Origin: Rhizobium sp. N324
GTDB taxonomy: Bacteria; Pseudomonadota; Alphaproteobacteria; Rhizobiales; Rhizobiaceae
Reading direction: 5' to 3'
Length of the DNA: 64,000 nt
Assembly: GCF_001664485.1 (NCBI RefSeq)
Contig: NZ_CP013630.1
Location: 2,607,001 to 2,671,000 of the forward strand
In this document: positions 28,010 through 35,801 of the stretch, piece by piece
Layout of the letters: the number at the start of each line of letters is the position of its first letter
Numbering within the stretch: the stretch's first letter is position 1
Position numbers and translations under genes: made by a program
The notes under the pieces: generated by a model
Seen by the model: only the letters and a program-made list of their open reading frames with translations
What the model was told of the DNA's origin: nothing
Databases searched by the model: none

Positions 28010-29245
28010 TCAGTCAGCCGAAGCGATGATCCCGGCGAAGCGCTTCTGAGCGTCCTCAGGCGTCATCGACGGGTTGGCAAAAAATTCGGAGAAGAGGTCT
28101 TCCTTCTGCTTCTGGCTATCGGCCGAAAGCAGCTGGTCGGTGCCCTGGATCACGTTACCCTTCGCCAGGATATCGAGACCCTTCTTCATGCAATCGTTGG
28201 CGGCAGCGAGATCGACATCGCCGCGAACCGGCAGGGAGCCCTTCTTCAGGTTGAAGGCAACCTGGGTCTTGGGATCGAGCAGGGTCTTAGCAAGGACGGC
28301 CTGCGCCTTGGACTTTTCCTCGTCCTTCAGGAGCGGGAAGTAGAAGGCGTCGCCGCCGGTCGAGATGATCTCGTTCACGCCGAGGCCCGGCAGGCAGGTA
28401 TAGTCGGTACCGGCCTTCTGACCGGCAAGCGCGAACTCGCCCTGCGCCCAGTCACCCATGATCTGGCCGCCGGCCTTGCCGGTGATGACGAGGTTGGTGG
28501 CCTGGTTCCAGTCCTGAACGTTGCTGCCCTTGGACATGCGGCGGGCATCGTCGGCGGCCTTGAAGACCTTGGCGATTTCAGGACCGGCAGCAACTTCCGC
28601 GTCCTTATCCTTGAACACCTTGTTGAAGACGTCCTTGCCGGCGACAGCGACCATCAGCACGTCGAAAGCGCCCGTTGCCTGCCACGGTTGACCGCCGACG
28701 GCGAGCGGAATGATGCCGGCCTTTTCGAGAGCCGGAGCGGCAGCGACGAACTCGTCCCAGTTCTTCGGAACCTCGACGCCGGCCTTCTTGAAGGCGGCGT
28801 TCGAAAGCCACAACCACTGCCAGGAGTGGATGTTGACGGGCGCGCAATAGATCTTGCCGTCGATCGTGCAGGAATCGAGCAGGCTCGCCGGACGGATGAT
28901 ATCCTTCCAGTGCTCGGCAGTCGCCACATCGGTCAGGTCGCGCATCAGCCCGGCCTGGACGAGCTCCTCGGCCTGGCGGCCATGGTTGAACTGGGTGGCG
29001 CCCATCGGGTCGCCGCCGGTGATGCGGCTAATCATGATCGGACGGGCAGTACCGCCGGAGCCGGCGATGGCGCCGTCGACCCAGTGATTGCCGGTGGCGT
29101 CGAACGCCTTGGCCAGCTCGGCGACAGCAGCCGACTCGCCGCCTGAGGTCCACCAATGCGTGACTTCGAGATCGGTGGCATTGGCGGCGCCGAACGGAAG
29201 CGCGACCGAAGCGGCAAGCAGGGCCGCCATAATACGGATTTTCAT
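28010..29245 (-). CDS. Sugar ABC transporter substrate-binding protein
   Basis: The 411-residue protein starts with a Sec signal peptide (cleavage near ANATDLEV) and belongs to the extracellular solute-binding family 1 (MalE-like). Features include TDLEVTHWWTSGGESAAVAE at the mature start, which fits sugar binders, and GNVIQGTDQLL near the C terminus. It should capture an oligosaccharide in the periplasm and pass it to the permeases. It is the first gene of the operon, divergent from the LacI regulator. The ligand is not readable from sequence; the GH2 and GH43 enzymes suggest mannose- or xylose-containing plant oligosaccharides. Confidence 0.92.
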   Translation of the reverse strand: MKIRIMAALLAASVALPFGAANATDLEVTHWWTSGGESAAVAELAKAFDATGNHWVDGAIAGSGGTARPIMISRITGGDPMGATQFNHGRQAEELVQAGLMRDLTDVATAEHWKDIIRPASLLDSCTIDGKIYCAPVNIHSWQWLWLSNAAFKKAGVEVPKNWDEFVAAAPALEKAGIIPLAVGGQPWQATGAFDVLMVAVAGKDVFNKVFKDKDAEVAAGPEIAKVFKAADDARRMSKGSNVQDWNQATNLVITGKAGGQIMGDWAQGEFALAGQKAGTDYTCLPGLGVNEIISTGGDAFYFPLLKDEEKSKAQAVLAKTLLDPKTQVAFNLKKGSLPVRGDVDLAAANDCMKKGLDILAKGNVIQGTDQLLSADSQKQKEDLFSEFFANPSMTPEDAQKRFAGIIASAD

Positions 29246-29261
29246 GAGTTTTCCTCCCTCA

Positions 29262-29301
29262 CTGAAACGTTGCCGGAAAAACTTAGTTCAATCGATTTCA
29301 G
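29262..29301. promoter_or_regulatory. Candidate LacI-family operators
   Basis: Two palindromic cores lie close to the binding-protein start: AACGTT in CTGAAACGTTGCC (29267-29272) and AATCGATT in TTCAATCGATTTCA (29291-29298). LacI-family operators are typically palindromes with a central CG, so these are reasonable sites for the divergent regulator. The whole gap 29246-29699 holds no gene; the part nearest the regulator is AT-rich and probably carries its promoter. Confidence 0.4.
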
Positions 29302-29699
29302 CGCGCAACCGTCCGCCTGCAAATTTTTCCCCAAGAACAGGAAATGCTACCTATGCCTGCTTCAAACTGGATCGTAACTTCTTTTAAGCCGGCATTTAGC
29401 CACAGCATCTCGCAGACGCACTACCGCACCATGTATATGACATTAAACGTAAATTTCCGACAAGATGTTTTTTCTGGCACATTACCCCTTTCGCATATGC
29501 AGAAAAACGCGGCATAAATCACGAGTTCAACCTTTGCGTACAATGCTGCAATGCACTCAACAAAAAGCACTCGACATTTCTACTGTATCGTTACAGATTG
29601 CGCTCCTTAGGGAGGCGCGATTTTGGCAGGCGGCGGGCTTACGGCGTCTGAAAAAGCCTCTATAAGCGACACCAATTCGCGCGAGGCAGGCCTACAGGG

Positions 29700-30743
29700 A
29701 TGGAAAACAAGGGAAATTTCGGGCAAGCAGCATCGGCGCCGGCGGCGCGTGAGCGCCCGACTTTGAAGACGATCGCCTTCATGACCGGTCTCGGCGTAAC
29801 GACGGTGTCGCGCGCGCTGAAGGATGCACCCGATATCGGGGCTGAAACCAAGGAGCGGGTGCGCATGGTCGCCCGCCAGCTCGGTTACCAGCCGAACAGG
29901 GCGGGTGTGCGCCTGCGCACCGGCAAGACCAACGTCATCGCCCTCGTTCTCAGCATCGACGAGGAGATCATGGGCTTCTCCAGCCAGATGGTCTTCGGCA
30001 TCTCCGAGGTACTGTCCGGCACGCCCTATCATATCGTCGTCACGCCGCATTCCCACAGCAAGGATCCGATGCTGCCGGTGCGCTATATCCTCGATACCGG
30101 CTCGGCCGACGGTGTCATCATCTCGCGCATCGAGCCGGACGATCCGCGCGTGCGGCTGCTGACCGAGCGCGGCATGCCCTTCGCGACCCATGGGCGCACC
30201 GATGCGGGTCTGACCCACCCCTTCCACGATTTCAACAATGAAGCCTTCGCCCACCAGGCGGTGGAACGGCTGGTCAAGCGCGGCCGACGGCGCATCGCCC
30301 TGCTGCAGCCGCCGAGCAAGCTCACCTATTACACCCATATCCGCATCGGCTTCCAGACCGGCCTGCATGACTACGGCGCAGAAGAAGTGCCGCTGCGTAT
30401 CAACAGCGATGCGCCGCTTGCCGATATCCGCGACGTCGTCGAGGTGATGATGCGCTCGGAAAACGCCCCTGACGGCATCGTCTGTTCCGCCGGCAGCGCG
30501 GCAATCGCCGTCAATGCCGGCATCGAGGCCGCCGGCAAGGCGCTCGGCCGCGATCTCGACATGGTGTCCAAGCAATCGGTGCCGATCCTCAACTGGATCC
30601 GTCCTGAGATCATCACCGTCCAGGAAGACGTGCGCCAGGCCGGCCGAGAAATGGCCAAAGCCGTCATCGCCCGCATCGACGGCGTCGAACCGGAACTGCT
30701 TCAGAGCATCAGTCAGCCGATCTGGCCGGAAAACGGCAGGTAG
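29700..30743 (+). CDS. LacI family transcriptional regulator
   Basis: The 347-residue protein has a 20-residue lead, then the LacI helix-turn-helix [19 protein letters not shown] with hinge helix [11 protein letters not shown] (about residues 75-85), and a sugar-binding core. The C-terminal segment [20 protein letters not shown] is the usual end of that core. It is divergent from the sugar operon and is its likely local repressor, released by a sugar taken up or made by the pathway. The GC-rich ATG start lies directly after CAGGGATGG. Confidence 0.9.
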   Translation: MENKGNFGQAASAPAARERPTLKTIAFMTGLGVTTVSRALKDAPDIGAETKERVRMVARQLGYQPNRAGVRLRTGKTNVIALVLSIDEEIMGFSSQMVFGISEVLSGTPYHIVVTPHSHSKDPMLPVRYILDTGSADGVIISRIEPDDPRVRLLTERGMPFATHGRTDAGLTHPFHDFNNEAFAHQAVERLVKRGRRRIALLQPPSKLTYYTHIRIGFQTGLHDYGAEEVPLRINSDAPLADIRDVVEVMMRSENAPDGIVCSAGSAAIAVNAGIEAAGKALGRDLDMVSKQSVPILNWIRPEIITVQEDVRQAGREMAKAVIARIDGVEPELLQSISQPIWPENGR

Positions 30744-30841
30744 GCGGGACGCACGGCGCCGCTCCTTGCCTCCATCAAACGCCGGAACACCGCCCGCCTC
30801 ATCCTTCGAGCCTGCATGGCAACGCTAGTCTCTCCTCCATC

Positions 30842-30857
30842 ATTCCTGTGACGAGCA
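30842..30857. repeat. Fragment of a mosaic repeat
   Basis: ATTCCTGTGACGAGCA is the exact inverse of a 16-base segment in the repeat at 18764-18900. It is preceded by CATCCTTCGAGCC, a piece of the palindromic repeat at 15309-15349. This gap (30744-30990) has no gene. Confidence 0.5.
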
Positions 30858-30990
30858 CAGCTCCTTGTTCGGACGATCGGTTGGCCGCGGTCTCCTGAAG
30901 AAAAATGAACCCTGCGCGCAAGCGGGCATTGGTTCGAAAAAAGCCAAGATTGCCCGCCATCTCACATCCAGCCACGGGGAGATCAACAGA

Positions 30991-31605
30991 ATGCAGCAGA
31001 GCGGCGTGCCCTATTTCAGCCAATGGGAAACACCCGGCATGACGCTGCCGGTGCTTGCCGAGGGGTCGCGGGCCCTGCTCGGCGATCCGCTCTGGCGCCA
31101 TTCCGGTGCCGCGACGATCGAGGAATATGCGCGCTGGGCAGTCAATGTCTGCGGCATGGCCTGCTTGAAGATGATCCTGGCCGCCCGCGGTGAGATCCAT
31201 CCGACCCTCGAGCTTGCCCACGCCTGCACTGCCTATGGCGGTTATGTCGTCAACGAGATCGATGCCTCGATCAAGGGGCTGATCTACGCACCCTTCGTCC
31301 GCTTCGCCGCCGACCGATTCGCGCTTGGTGCGGAGACGATGACAGGCGTCGAGACATCGGCCATTCCGGAGCTTCTATCGAGGCGGCGCTTCTTCATCGC
31401 CTCGGTGCATTCGGGCATCCGCTGGCCGGAGCGCGAGCCACCGTCCAAGGGCGGACATCTGGTGCTGGTGACGGCAGCAAGCGACGAGACGATCCGCTTC
31501 CACAACCCGTCCGGCCATGACGAGGCAAGCCAGGCTGATGTGACGCTGCCGCTTGCCGTCTTCGACCGCTTCTTCGCCAATCGCGGCATATCTGTCGACG
31601 CCTGA
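30991..31605 (+). CDS. C39-like cysteine peptidase family protein
   Basis: The 204-residue protein has the layout of the C39-like papain fold. The presumed nucleophile Cys54 lies in NVCGMACLKMIL, a His in KGGHLVLVTAA (about residue 158) and an Asn in RFHNPSGHD (about 172). An N-terminal VPYFSQW is also family-like. There is no signal peptide and no ABC transporter domain, so it is not a bacteriocin exporter. The ATG is preceded by GGGGAGA. It lies 33 bases before the D-Ala-D-Ala ligase gene, which suggests a peptide or cell-wall link. The substrate is unknown. Confidence 0.7.
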   Translation: MQQSGVPYFSQWETPGMTLPVLAEGSRALLGDPLWRHSGAATIEEYARWAVNVCGMACLKMILAARGEIHPTLELAHACTAYGGYVVNEIDASIKGLIYAPFVRFAADRFALGAETMTGVETSAIPELLSRRRFFIASVHSGIRWPEREPPSKGGHLVLVTAASDETIRFHNPSGHDEASQADVTLPLAVFDRFFANRGISVDA

Positions 31606-31638
31606 CCTTTTCAACACCAGATCGTTTCGGAGGCTTGC

Positions 31639-32715
31639 ATGACCCCTTCCCCAAACAGGCTGCGCATCGCCGTGCTCTTCGGCGGCCGCTCGGCCGAGCA
31701 TGAGGTTTCCATCCTTTCGGCAACCAATGTCATGGCCGCACTCAAGCCCGAGAAATATGACGCCATCCCCGTTTTCATCACCCGCGAGGGACAATGGCTG
31801 CTGAGCAATTTTGAGGACGGCATATTGGCGACACCGTCGTCAGGCGTCGAAATCTGCCTCGTTCCGGGCGGACGCGGCCGCATGCTGGCAATCTCCGTTC
31901 ATGGGACGCCGCATGAATTGCCGGGGATCGACATCCTGTTTCCCGTGCTGCACGGTCTGCATGGCGAAGACGGATCGGTGCAGGGTCTGGCGGAGGTGGC
32001 GCGCGTGCCGCTCGCCGGCTGCGGCATCCTCGGTTCGGCCGCGGCACTCGACAAGGACATCGCCAAGCGCCTGCTCCGGGCGGCGGGACTGCCGGTGGCG
32101 CGCTCCGTGACGGTGCGCGAAGATGCGGCCCCCTCGCTGGCAGCTCTCGAAAACGAGCTTGGGCTGCCGCTCTTCATCAAGCCGGCGCGGCAGGGATCGT
32201 CGGTCGGCGTCGCCAAGGTCCATGCCAGCCAGGAATTCGCGCCCGCCCTTGCCGAGGCCTTCCGCCATGATCGCATACTGCTCGCCGAGGAATTCGTTGC
32301 CGGCCGCGAGATCGAATTCAGCGTGCTGGAGGATACGGCAGGCGAGCTCTTCGTCTCCCGGCCGGGCGAGATCGTGCCGGCCGAAAGCCATGGCTTCTAC
32401 AGCTATGATGCAAAATATATCGACGAGAAGGGCGCGGCGCTGAAAGTCCCGGCCGAGCTGCCTGAGGAGGTCGAGGCGGCCATGCGCGACATGGCCGCGA
32501 GAGCTTTCCGGGCGGTCGGCTGCGACGGCTTGGCCCGCGTCGACTTTTTCCTGACGGATGACATGCGGTTTCTCGTCAACGAGATCAACACCATTCCCGG
32601 CTTTACCGATATCAGCATGTATTCCAAGGCGATGGCCGCAAGCGGCGTCAGCTATGCCGAGATCATCGATAGGCTCGTCGATCACGGCCTGGCGCGCGCC
32701 CGCCGGGCTGTCTGA
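31639..32715 (+). CDS. ddl: D-alanine-D-alanine ligase
   Basis: This ATP-grasp enzyme joins two D-Ala for peptidoglycan. The 358-residue length and the segment GGRSAEHEVSILSA (about residues 14-27) are typical of the longer DdlA-like group. KPARQGSSVGVAKV is the ATP/first-substrate loop, and SYDAKYID carries the omega-loop Tyr associated with D-Ala rather than D-lactate specificity. NEINTIPGFTDISMY supplies the magnesium ligands. Rhizobia also have a ddlB in the mur cluster, so this may be a second copy. It sits between the C39-like gene and a P-loop gene in a tight series. Confidence 0.92.
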   Translation: MTPSPNRLRIAVLFGGRSAEHEVSILSATNVMAALKPEKYDAIPVFITREGQWLLSNFEDGILATPSSGVEICLVPGGRGRMLAISVHGTPHELPGIDILFPVLHGLHGEDGSVQGLAEVARVPLAGCGILGSAAALDKDIAKRLLRAAGLPVARSVTVREDAAPSLAALENELGLPLFIKPARQGSSVGVAKVHASQEFAPALAEAFRHDRILLAEEFVAGREIEFSVLEDTAGELFVSRPGEIVPAESHGFYSYDAKYIDEKGAALKVPAELPEEVEAAMRDMAARAFRAVGCDGLARVDFFLTDDMRFLVNEINTIPGFTDISMYSKAMAASGVSYAEIIDRLVDHGLARARRAV

Positions 32716-32717
32716 GC

Positions 32718-33251
32718 ATGAACAGGCTGGTCCTGATTTCAGGCTGTTCCGGCGGCGGAAAATCGACGCTGCTGGCAGAACTCGGCCGTCGCGGTTATGC
32801 GATCGTCGAAGAACCGGGCCGGCGGATCGTCAGGCAGGAGCTCGAAAGCGATGGTGCGGCCCTGCCCTGGATCGATATGGCGGCCTTCGCCCGCCGCGCC
32901 ATCGAGATGGCGACGGCCGATCACGCGGCCACGCGCGGGCGGACCGGCTGGACGTTTTTCGACCGAGGGCTGATCGATGCCGCAGCAGCACTTCAGCATC
33001 TCACCGGAGAACCGGCCCTGGAAAGATTGAGCGCCCTCCACCGCTATAACAGCAGCGTCTTCCTCACCCCGCCATGGCCGGAAATCTATGTTGCCGATCC
33101 CGAGCGGCGCCATGCATTCGACGAGGCGGTCGCCGAATACGATCGGCTTGCCGCAACCTATCCCGCGCTCGGCTACGACGTCGTCATGTTGCCGAAAATC
33201 GCGGTCGCCGACCGGGCGGATTTCATCCTCGATCGCCTGGAAGTGACGTAG
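32718..33251 (+). CDS. P-loop ATP/GTP-binding protein (AAA_28-like)
   Basis: The 177-residue protein begins MNRLVLISGCSGGGKSTLL with a Walker A loop, followed by a Walker B-like FFDRGLIDAAAAL (about residues 75-87) and R-R-H-A-F-D-E-A. It resembles the AAA_28 group of small NTP-binding or kinase-like proteins, whose targets are mostly unknown. It starts 2 bases after the ligase gene, so the C39-like, ligase and P-loop genes are probably co-transcribed. A terminator overlaps its stop. Confidence 0.8.
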   Translation: MNRLVLISGCSGGGKSTLLAELGRRGYAIVEEPGRRIVRQELESDGAALPWIDMAAFARRAIEMATADHAATRGRTGWTFFDRGLIDAAAALQHLTGEPALERLSALHRYNSSVFLTPPWPEIYVADPERRHAFDEAVAEYDRLAATYPALGYDVVMLPKIAVADRADFILDRLEVT

Positions 33252-33272
33252 CCGCCTCGCGGCTGCTTTTTC
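33251..33272 (+). terminator. Intrinsic terminator after the ddl gene series
   Basis: AGCCGC-CTC-GCGGCT followed by GCTTTTTC. The stem starts at the last base of the P-loop gene stop. It also lies at the end of the convergent methyltransferase gene. Confidence 0.65.
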
Positions 33273-33900
33273 AAGGGAAACCTCTGCGCCTGCGAAAGAC
33301 GCACCACTGAAACGACTGCCGGCCGCCGCCGGGCGTCGTATGCTCCTCGCGCCAGTCGCGCTGAAGCGCGAAGGCGGCGGAGAATTCACGCGCAAGGGCG
33401 GCCGCGTCATAACGTTCGACCGGCAAGCCGCTGCACCGCTCCGGCCCGTCCGGTGCGAAAGTAGCGATGATCACGACGCTGCCCGACGCCGTTCCGGTTT
33501 CGAGCGCGCGGCGATAGGCCAGCCGCTGCTCGGGCTCGGTGAGGAAGTGAAAGACGGCGCGATCGTGCCACACATCGTACTGGCGCCCCGGTCTCCACAT
33601 GGTGACATCATCAATCACCCAGGCGACGCGGGCGGCCTCGTCCCCAAGCCGCGCCTTGGTAACATCGAGCGCCGGCGCGGCAATGTCGAGAACGGTGAGA
33701 TCGGACCACCCGCGCTCGACCAGACGATCGACAAGGCTCGATGCGCCGCCGCCGACATCGATCAGCGAAGCCGTGACCGGCAGTTGCAGCGCGTCAAGCG
33801 CCCGCAGGGAAGGCTCGGGCGTCGGCTGATACCAGCTGACGCTGTCGGCAGCTTTCGTGCGGTAGACCGTGTCCCAATGCTCCCGCTTCGCGTCCGTCAT
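33271..33900 (-). CDS. Class I SAM-dependent methyltransferase
   Basis: The 209-residue protein begins MTDAKREHWDTVYRTK, has motif I SLIDVGGGASSLVDRLVE (about residues 45-62), an acidic residue in TVLDIAAPAL and motif IV-like YDVWHDRAVFHFL (about 108-120). This resembles TPMT/TehB-like small-molecule methyltransferases. The C-terminal half is less conserved. Substrate is unknown. It is a single gene, convergent with the ligase series and separated from the GNAT gene by about 90 bases. Confidence 0.85.
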   Translation of the reverse strand: MTDAKREHWDTVYRTKAADSVSWYQPTPEPSLRALDALQLPVTASLIDVGGGASSLVDRLVERGWSDLTVLDIAAPALDVTKARLGDEAARVAWVIDDVTMWRPGRQYDVWHDRAVFHFLTEPEQRLAYRRALETGTASGSVVIIATFAPDGPERCSGLPVERYDAAALAREFSAAFALQRDWREEHTTPGGGRQSFQWCVFRRRRGFP

Positions 33901-33991
33901 CCGGCATCCCCATTTTTTGCAGCGCCCGATCCTGACCGATCAGCGTAAGGACTGAGACTTGCCTCCAAACGTCGTTCCCATGACCATTTTA

Positions 33992-35035
33992 TCAGGAAGC
34001 GAAATGACGATAAACGAGATCCGCTGGATCGGGCCGAGGCGCCGTCAGATCGAGACGCGCGCCCAGCCGCTCCGCCACGGCAATCGAGGCTGTGTTGCCG
34101 GGGGCGATATAACTGACGAGCGACGGCAGGCCGAGCGTCGCAAAGGCCCAATCCCGTAGCGCCAAGGCCGCCTCGGTCGCATACCCCCTGCCCTGACGGC
34201 TCTCATAGACGAACCAGCCCAGCTCCTTTTCCGGAAAGAGCGGCCCGTGATTGATCCCCACCTGACCGACGCATTCGCCTGTCTTGGCAAGGTCGATCAT
34301 CAGCGCCCCGTGCCCGAACAGCTGCCAGAGCGCTATGTCGTGACAGAACATTCCCCAGGCCACGCGTTCATCGAACGGCCCGCCCATGCCGACGGACCGC
34401 GGCGAGGCCATGAGCCGCGCATAGGCGGCGAAATCGTCTATACCAGGCATGCGGAGAACAAGACGCTCGGTTCGGATGATGATCGCGCCCGATTCGAACA
34501 TGTCGTCCCTTCTTTCGGATAAGGTGTGGCACGGAACATCTAGCTTTTCAAACGCCGGAGCGAACCGAATCGCGCCGCTCGGCGCTGGTCCGCGTAGGAC
34601 GATACGCTGCACCAGCCGCGTATCGAGATCGAGATATGTCAGCTGGCCATCGCTGCTGAAACCGACGCGATTATAGATGTCGGGATTTCCGATCAGCGCG
34701 CATCCGCTCGCGCCCATCTCCATCAACAGTTCAAGTCCCCTGACAATCAACGCCTTGCCGATGCCTTGCCGCTGTCTCTCCGGCTTCACCGATATCGGAC
34801 CCAGCCCGAACCAGCCACCATGCACGCCGTCGATCGTCACCGGCGAAAACGCAACATGTCCCAGGATTTCGCCTTCTTCTTCAGCAACCAGCGATATCGT
34901 CAGATCGCCGTTCGCGCGAAGCTTCCGGACGATCTCCGCCTCCGCACCCTCACTGTACGGCATCGGCGCGAAGGCAATCGAAGTCAGATCGTGGATCGTA
35001 TCGATATCAGCCGGCATTTCGTATCGGATCAGCAT
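33992..35035 (-). CDS. Two-domain GNAT acetyltransferase (YhbS-like plus RimJ-like)
   Basis: One 347-residue frame holds two complete GNAT domains. Residues 1-165 match YhbS-like acetyltransferases, with the acetyl-CoA loop VKPERQRQGIGKALI. Residues 185-347 match RimJ/RimL-like enzymes, starting IIIRTERLVLRMPG with the loop ESRQGRGYATEAAL. Such domains usually occur as separate proteins. The joint reads CHTLSERRDDMFESG; the internal ATG (34501) has its own GAAGGG site 5 bases upstream, so the second domain may also be made alone. The start ATG 35035 is chosen because homology begins there. Confidence 0.8.
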   Translation of the reverse strand: MLIRYEMPADIDTIHDLTSIAFAPMPYSEGAEAEIVRKLRANGDLTISLVAEEEGEILGHVAFSPVTIDGVHGGWFGLGPISVKPERQRQGIGKALIVRGLELLMEMGASGCALIGNPDIYNRVGFSSDGQLTYLDLDTRLVQRIVLRGPAPSGAIRFAPAFEKLDVPCHTLSERRDDMFESGAIIIRTERLVLRMPGIDDFAAYARLMASPRSVGMGGPFDERVAWGMFCHDIALWQLFGHGALMIDLAKTGECVGQVGINHGPLFPEKELGWFVYESRQGRGYATEAALALRDWAFATLGLPSLVSYIAPGNTASIAVAERLGARLDLTAPRPDPADLVYRHFAS

Positions 35036-35066
35036 CCTTCGGGCATCCTCGGTGACATCGATGGCG

Positions 35067-35366
35067 TCATTCTTCGTAGAGGCGCAATTCCTGCCCGCCG
35101 GACATGATCCGGAGGATATAGACCGTTTCTCCCTCAACGGTGAAAGCAATGCTCAGGCTTCGTTCGAAGCCGACGATCCTCAGGCCATGACGAATCTCGT
35201 CCCGAACCGTTCCTCGCTTCGGAAAGCTTTGAAAACCTTCCAGAAAAGTTTGAAGGCGACCGATATAATTTTGAGCAGCCACCTCTCCGGCGCGCGGCAC
35301 AAGATAATTCAACAACACGTCGACATCCTGCCGGGCGGCGACACTCAGCCGGACTGTGTATCTCAT
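35067..35366 (-). CDS. ParE-family toxin (type II toxin-antitoxin)
   Basis: The 99-residue protein has the RelE/ParE fold pattern: VRLSVAARQDVDVLLNYL (first helices) and LRIVGFERSLSIAFTVEGETVYILRIMSGGQELRL (central strands, shown here as family-like rather than a motif). ParE toxins block DNA gyrase, while RelE cousins cut mRNA; the absence of the RelE catalytic Lys/Arg set favours the ParE side. Its start overlaps the end of the antitoxin gene by 4 bases. Confidence 0.85.
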   Translation of the reverse strand: MRYTVRLSVAARQDVDVLLNYLVPRAGEVAAQNYIGRLQTFLEGFQSFPKRGTVRDEIRHGLRIVGFERSLSIAFTVEGETVYILRIMSGGQELRLYEE

Positions 35367-35647
35367 CCTTTGGTTTTAGACGCGATGGACTTGATGCGTT
35401 TGCCGAAACCCTCGAAAGCATCTTCGAGGGAGACAGACCGCTCCGGATGCGCCTTGAGCTCATCGTAAACAGGTGCGACATCTTCACGGAGCCAACGTTC
35501 CACGGCGGCATCACGCGCCGCAAGGGTCCGCAGACCATCGCGGATGACTTCGCTTTCGGTGGCGTACTCTCCGGAGGCGACTTTAGCTTTGACCATTTCT
35601 GCCATTTCGATCGGCAAGGTGATACTTAGGGATTGAGTTGTCCGCAT
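35363..35647 (-). CDS. ParD-family antitoxin
   Basis: The 94-residue protein opens with a ribbon-helix-helix DNA-binding part (SLSITLPIEMAEMVKAKVAS with EYATESEVIRDGLRTL). A flexible acidic tail (about residues 50-94) would wrap the toxin. Antitoxins of this type also repress their own operon. The antitoxin gene comes first and overlaps the toxin gene, the usual order for ParDE. No plasmid genes are nearby, so this is a chromosomal copy. Confidence 0.87.
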   Translation of the reverse strand: MRTTQSLSITLPIEMAEMVKAKVASGEYATESEVIRDGLRTLAARDAAVERWLREDVAPVYDELKAHPERSVSLEDAFEGFGKRIKSIASKTKG

Positions 35648-35747
35648 GGATTGCCTCTCATTTCTCTATCCTTATCGCACAGAGCACGATTAAATCCTAC
35701 ACTTTCCCGAAATTCCGATATTTGCGGTGCAGCGCGACCGCCTCACG

Positions 35748-35773
35748 AAAAAGCCCGGCGCGGCGGCCGGGCT
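35748..35773 (-). terminator. Intrinsic terminator of gnd
   Basis: On the minus strand AGCCCGGC and GCCGGGCT pair around a 6-base loop and are followed by TTTTTC. It lies 29 bases after the gnd stop codon. Confidence 0.8.
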
Positions 35774-35801
35774 CTTCCTTGATGTCTTCCCTCAGCAAAC
35801 C

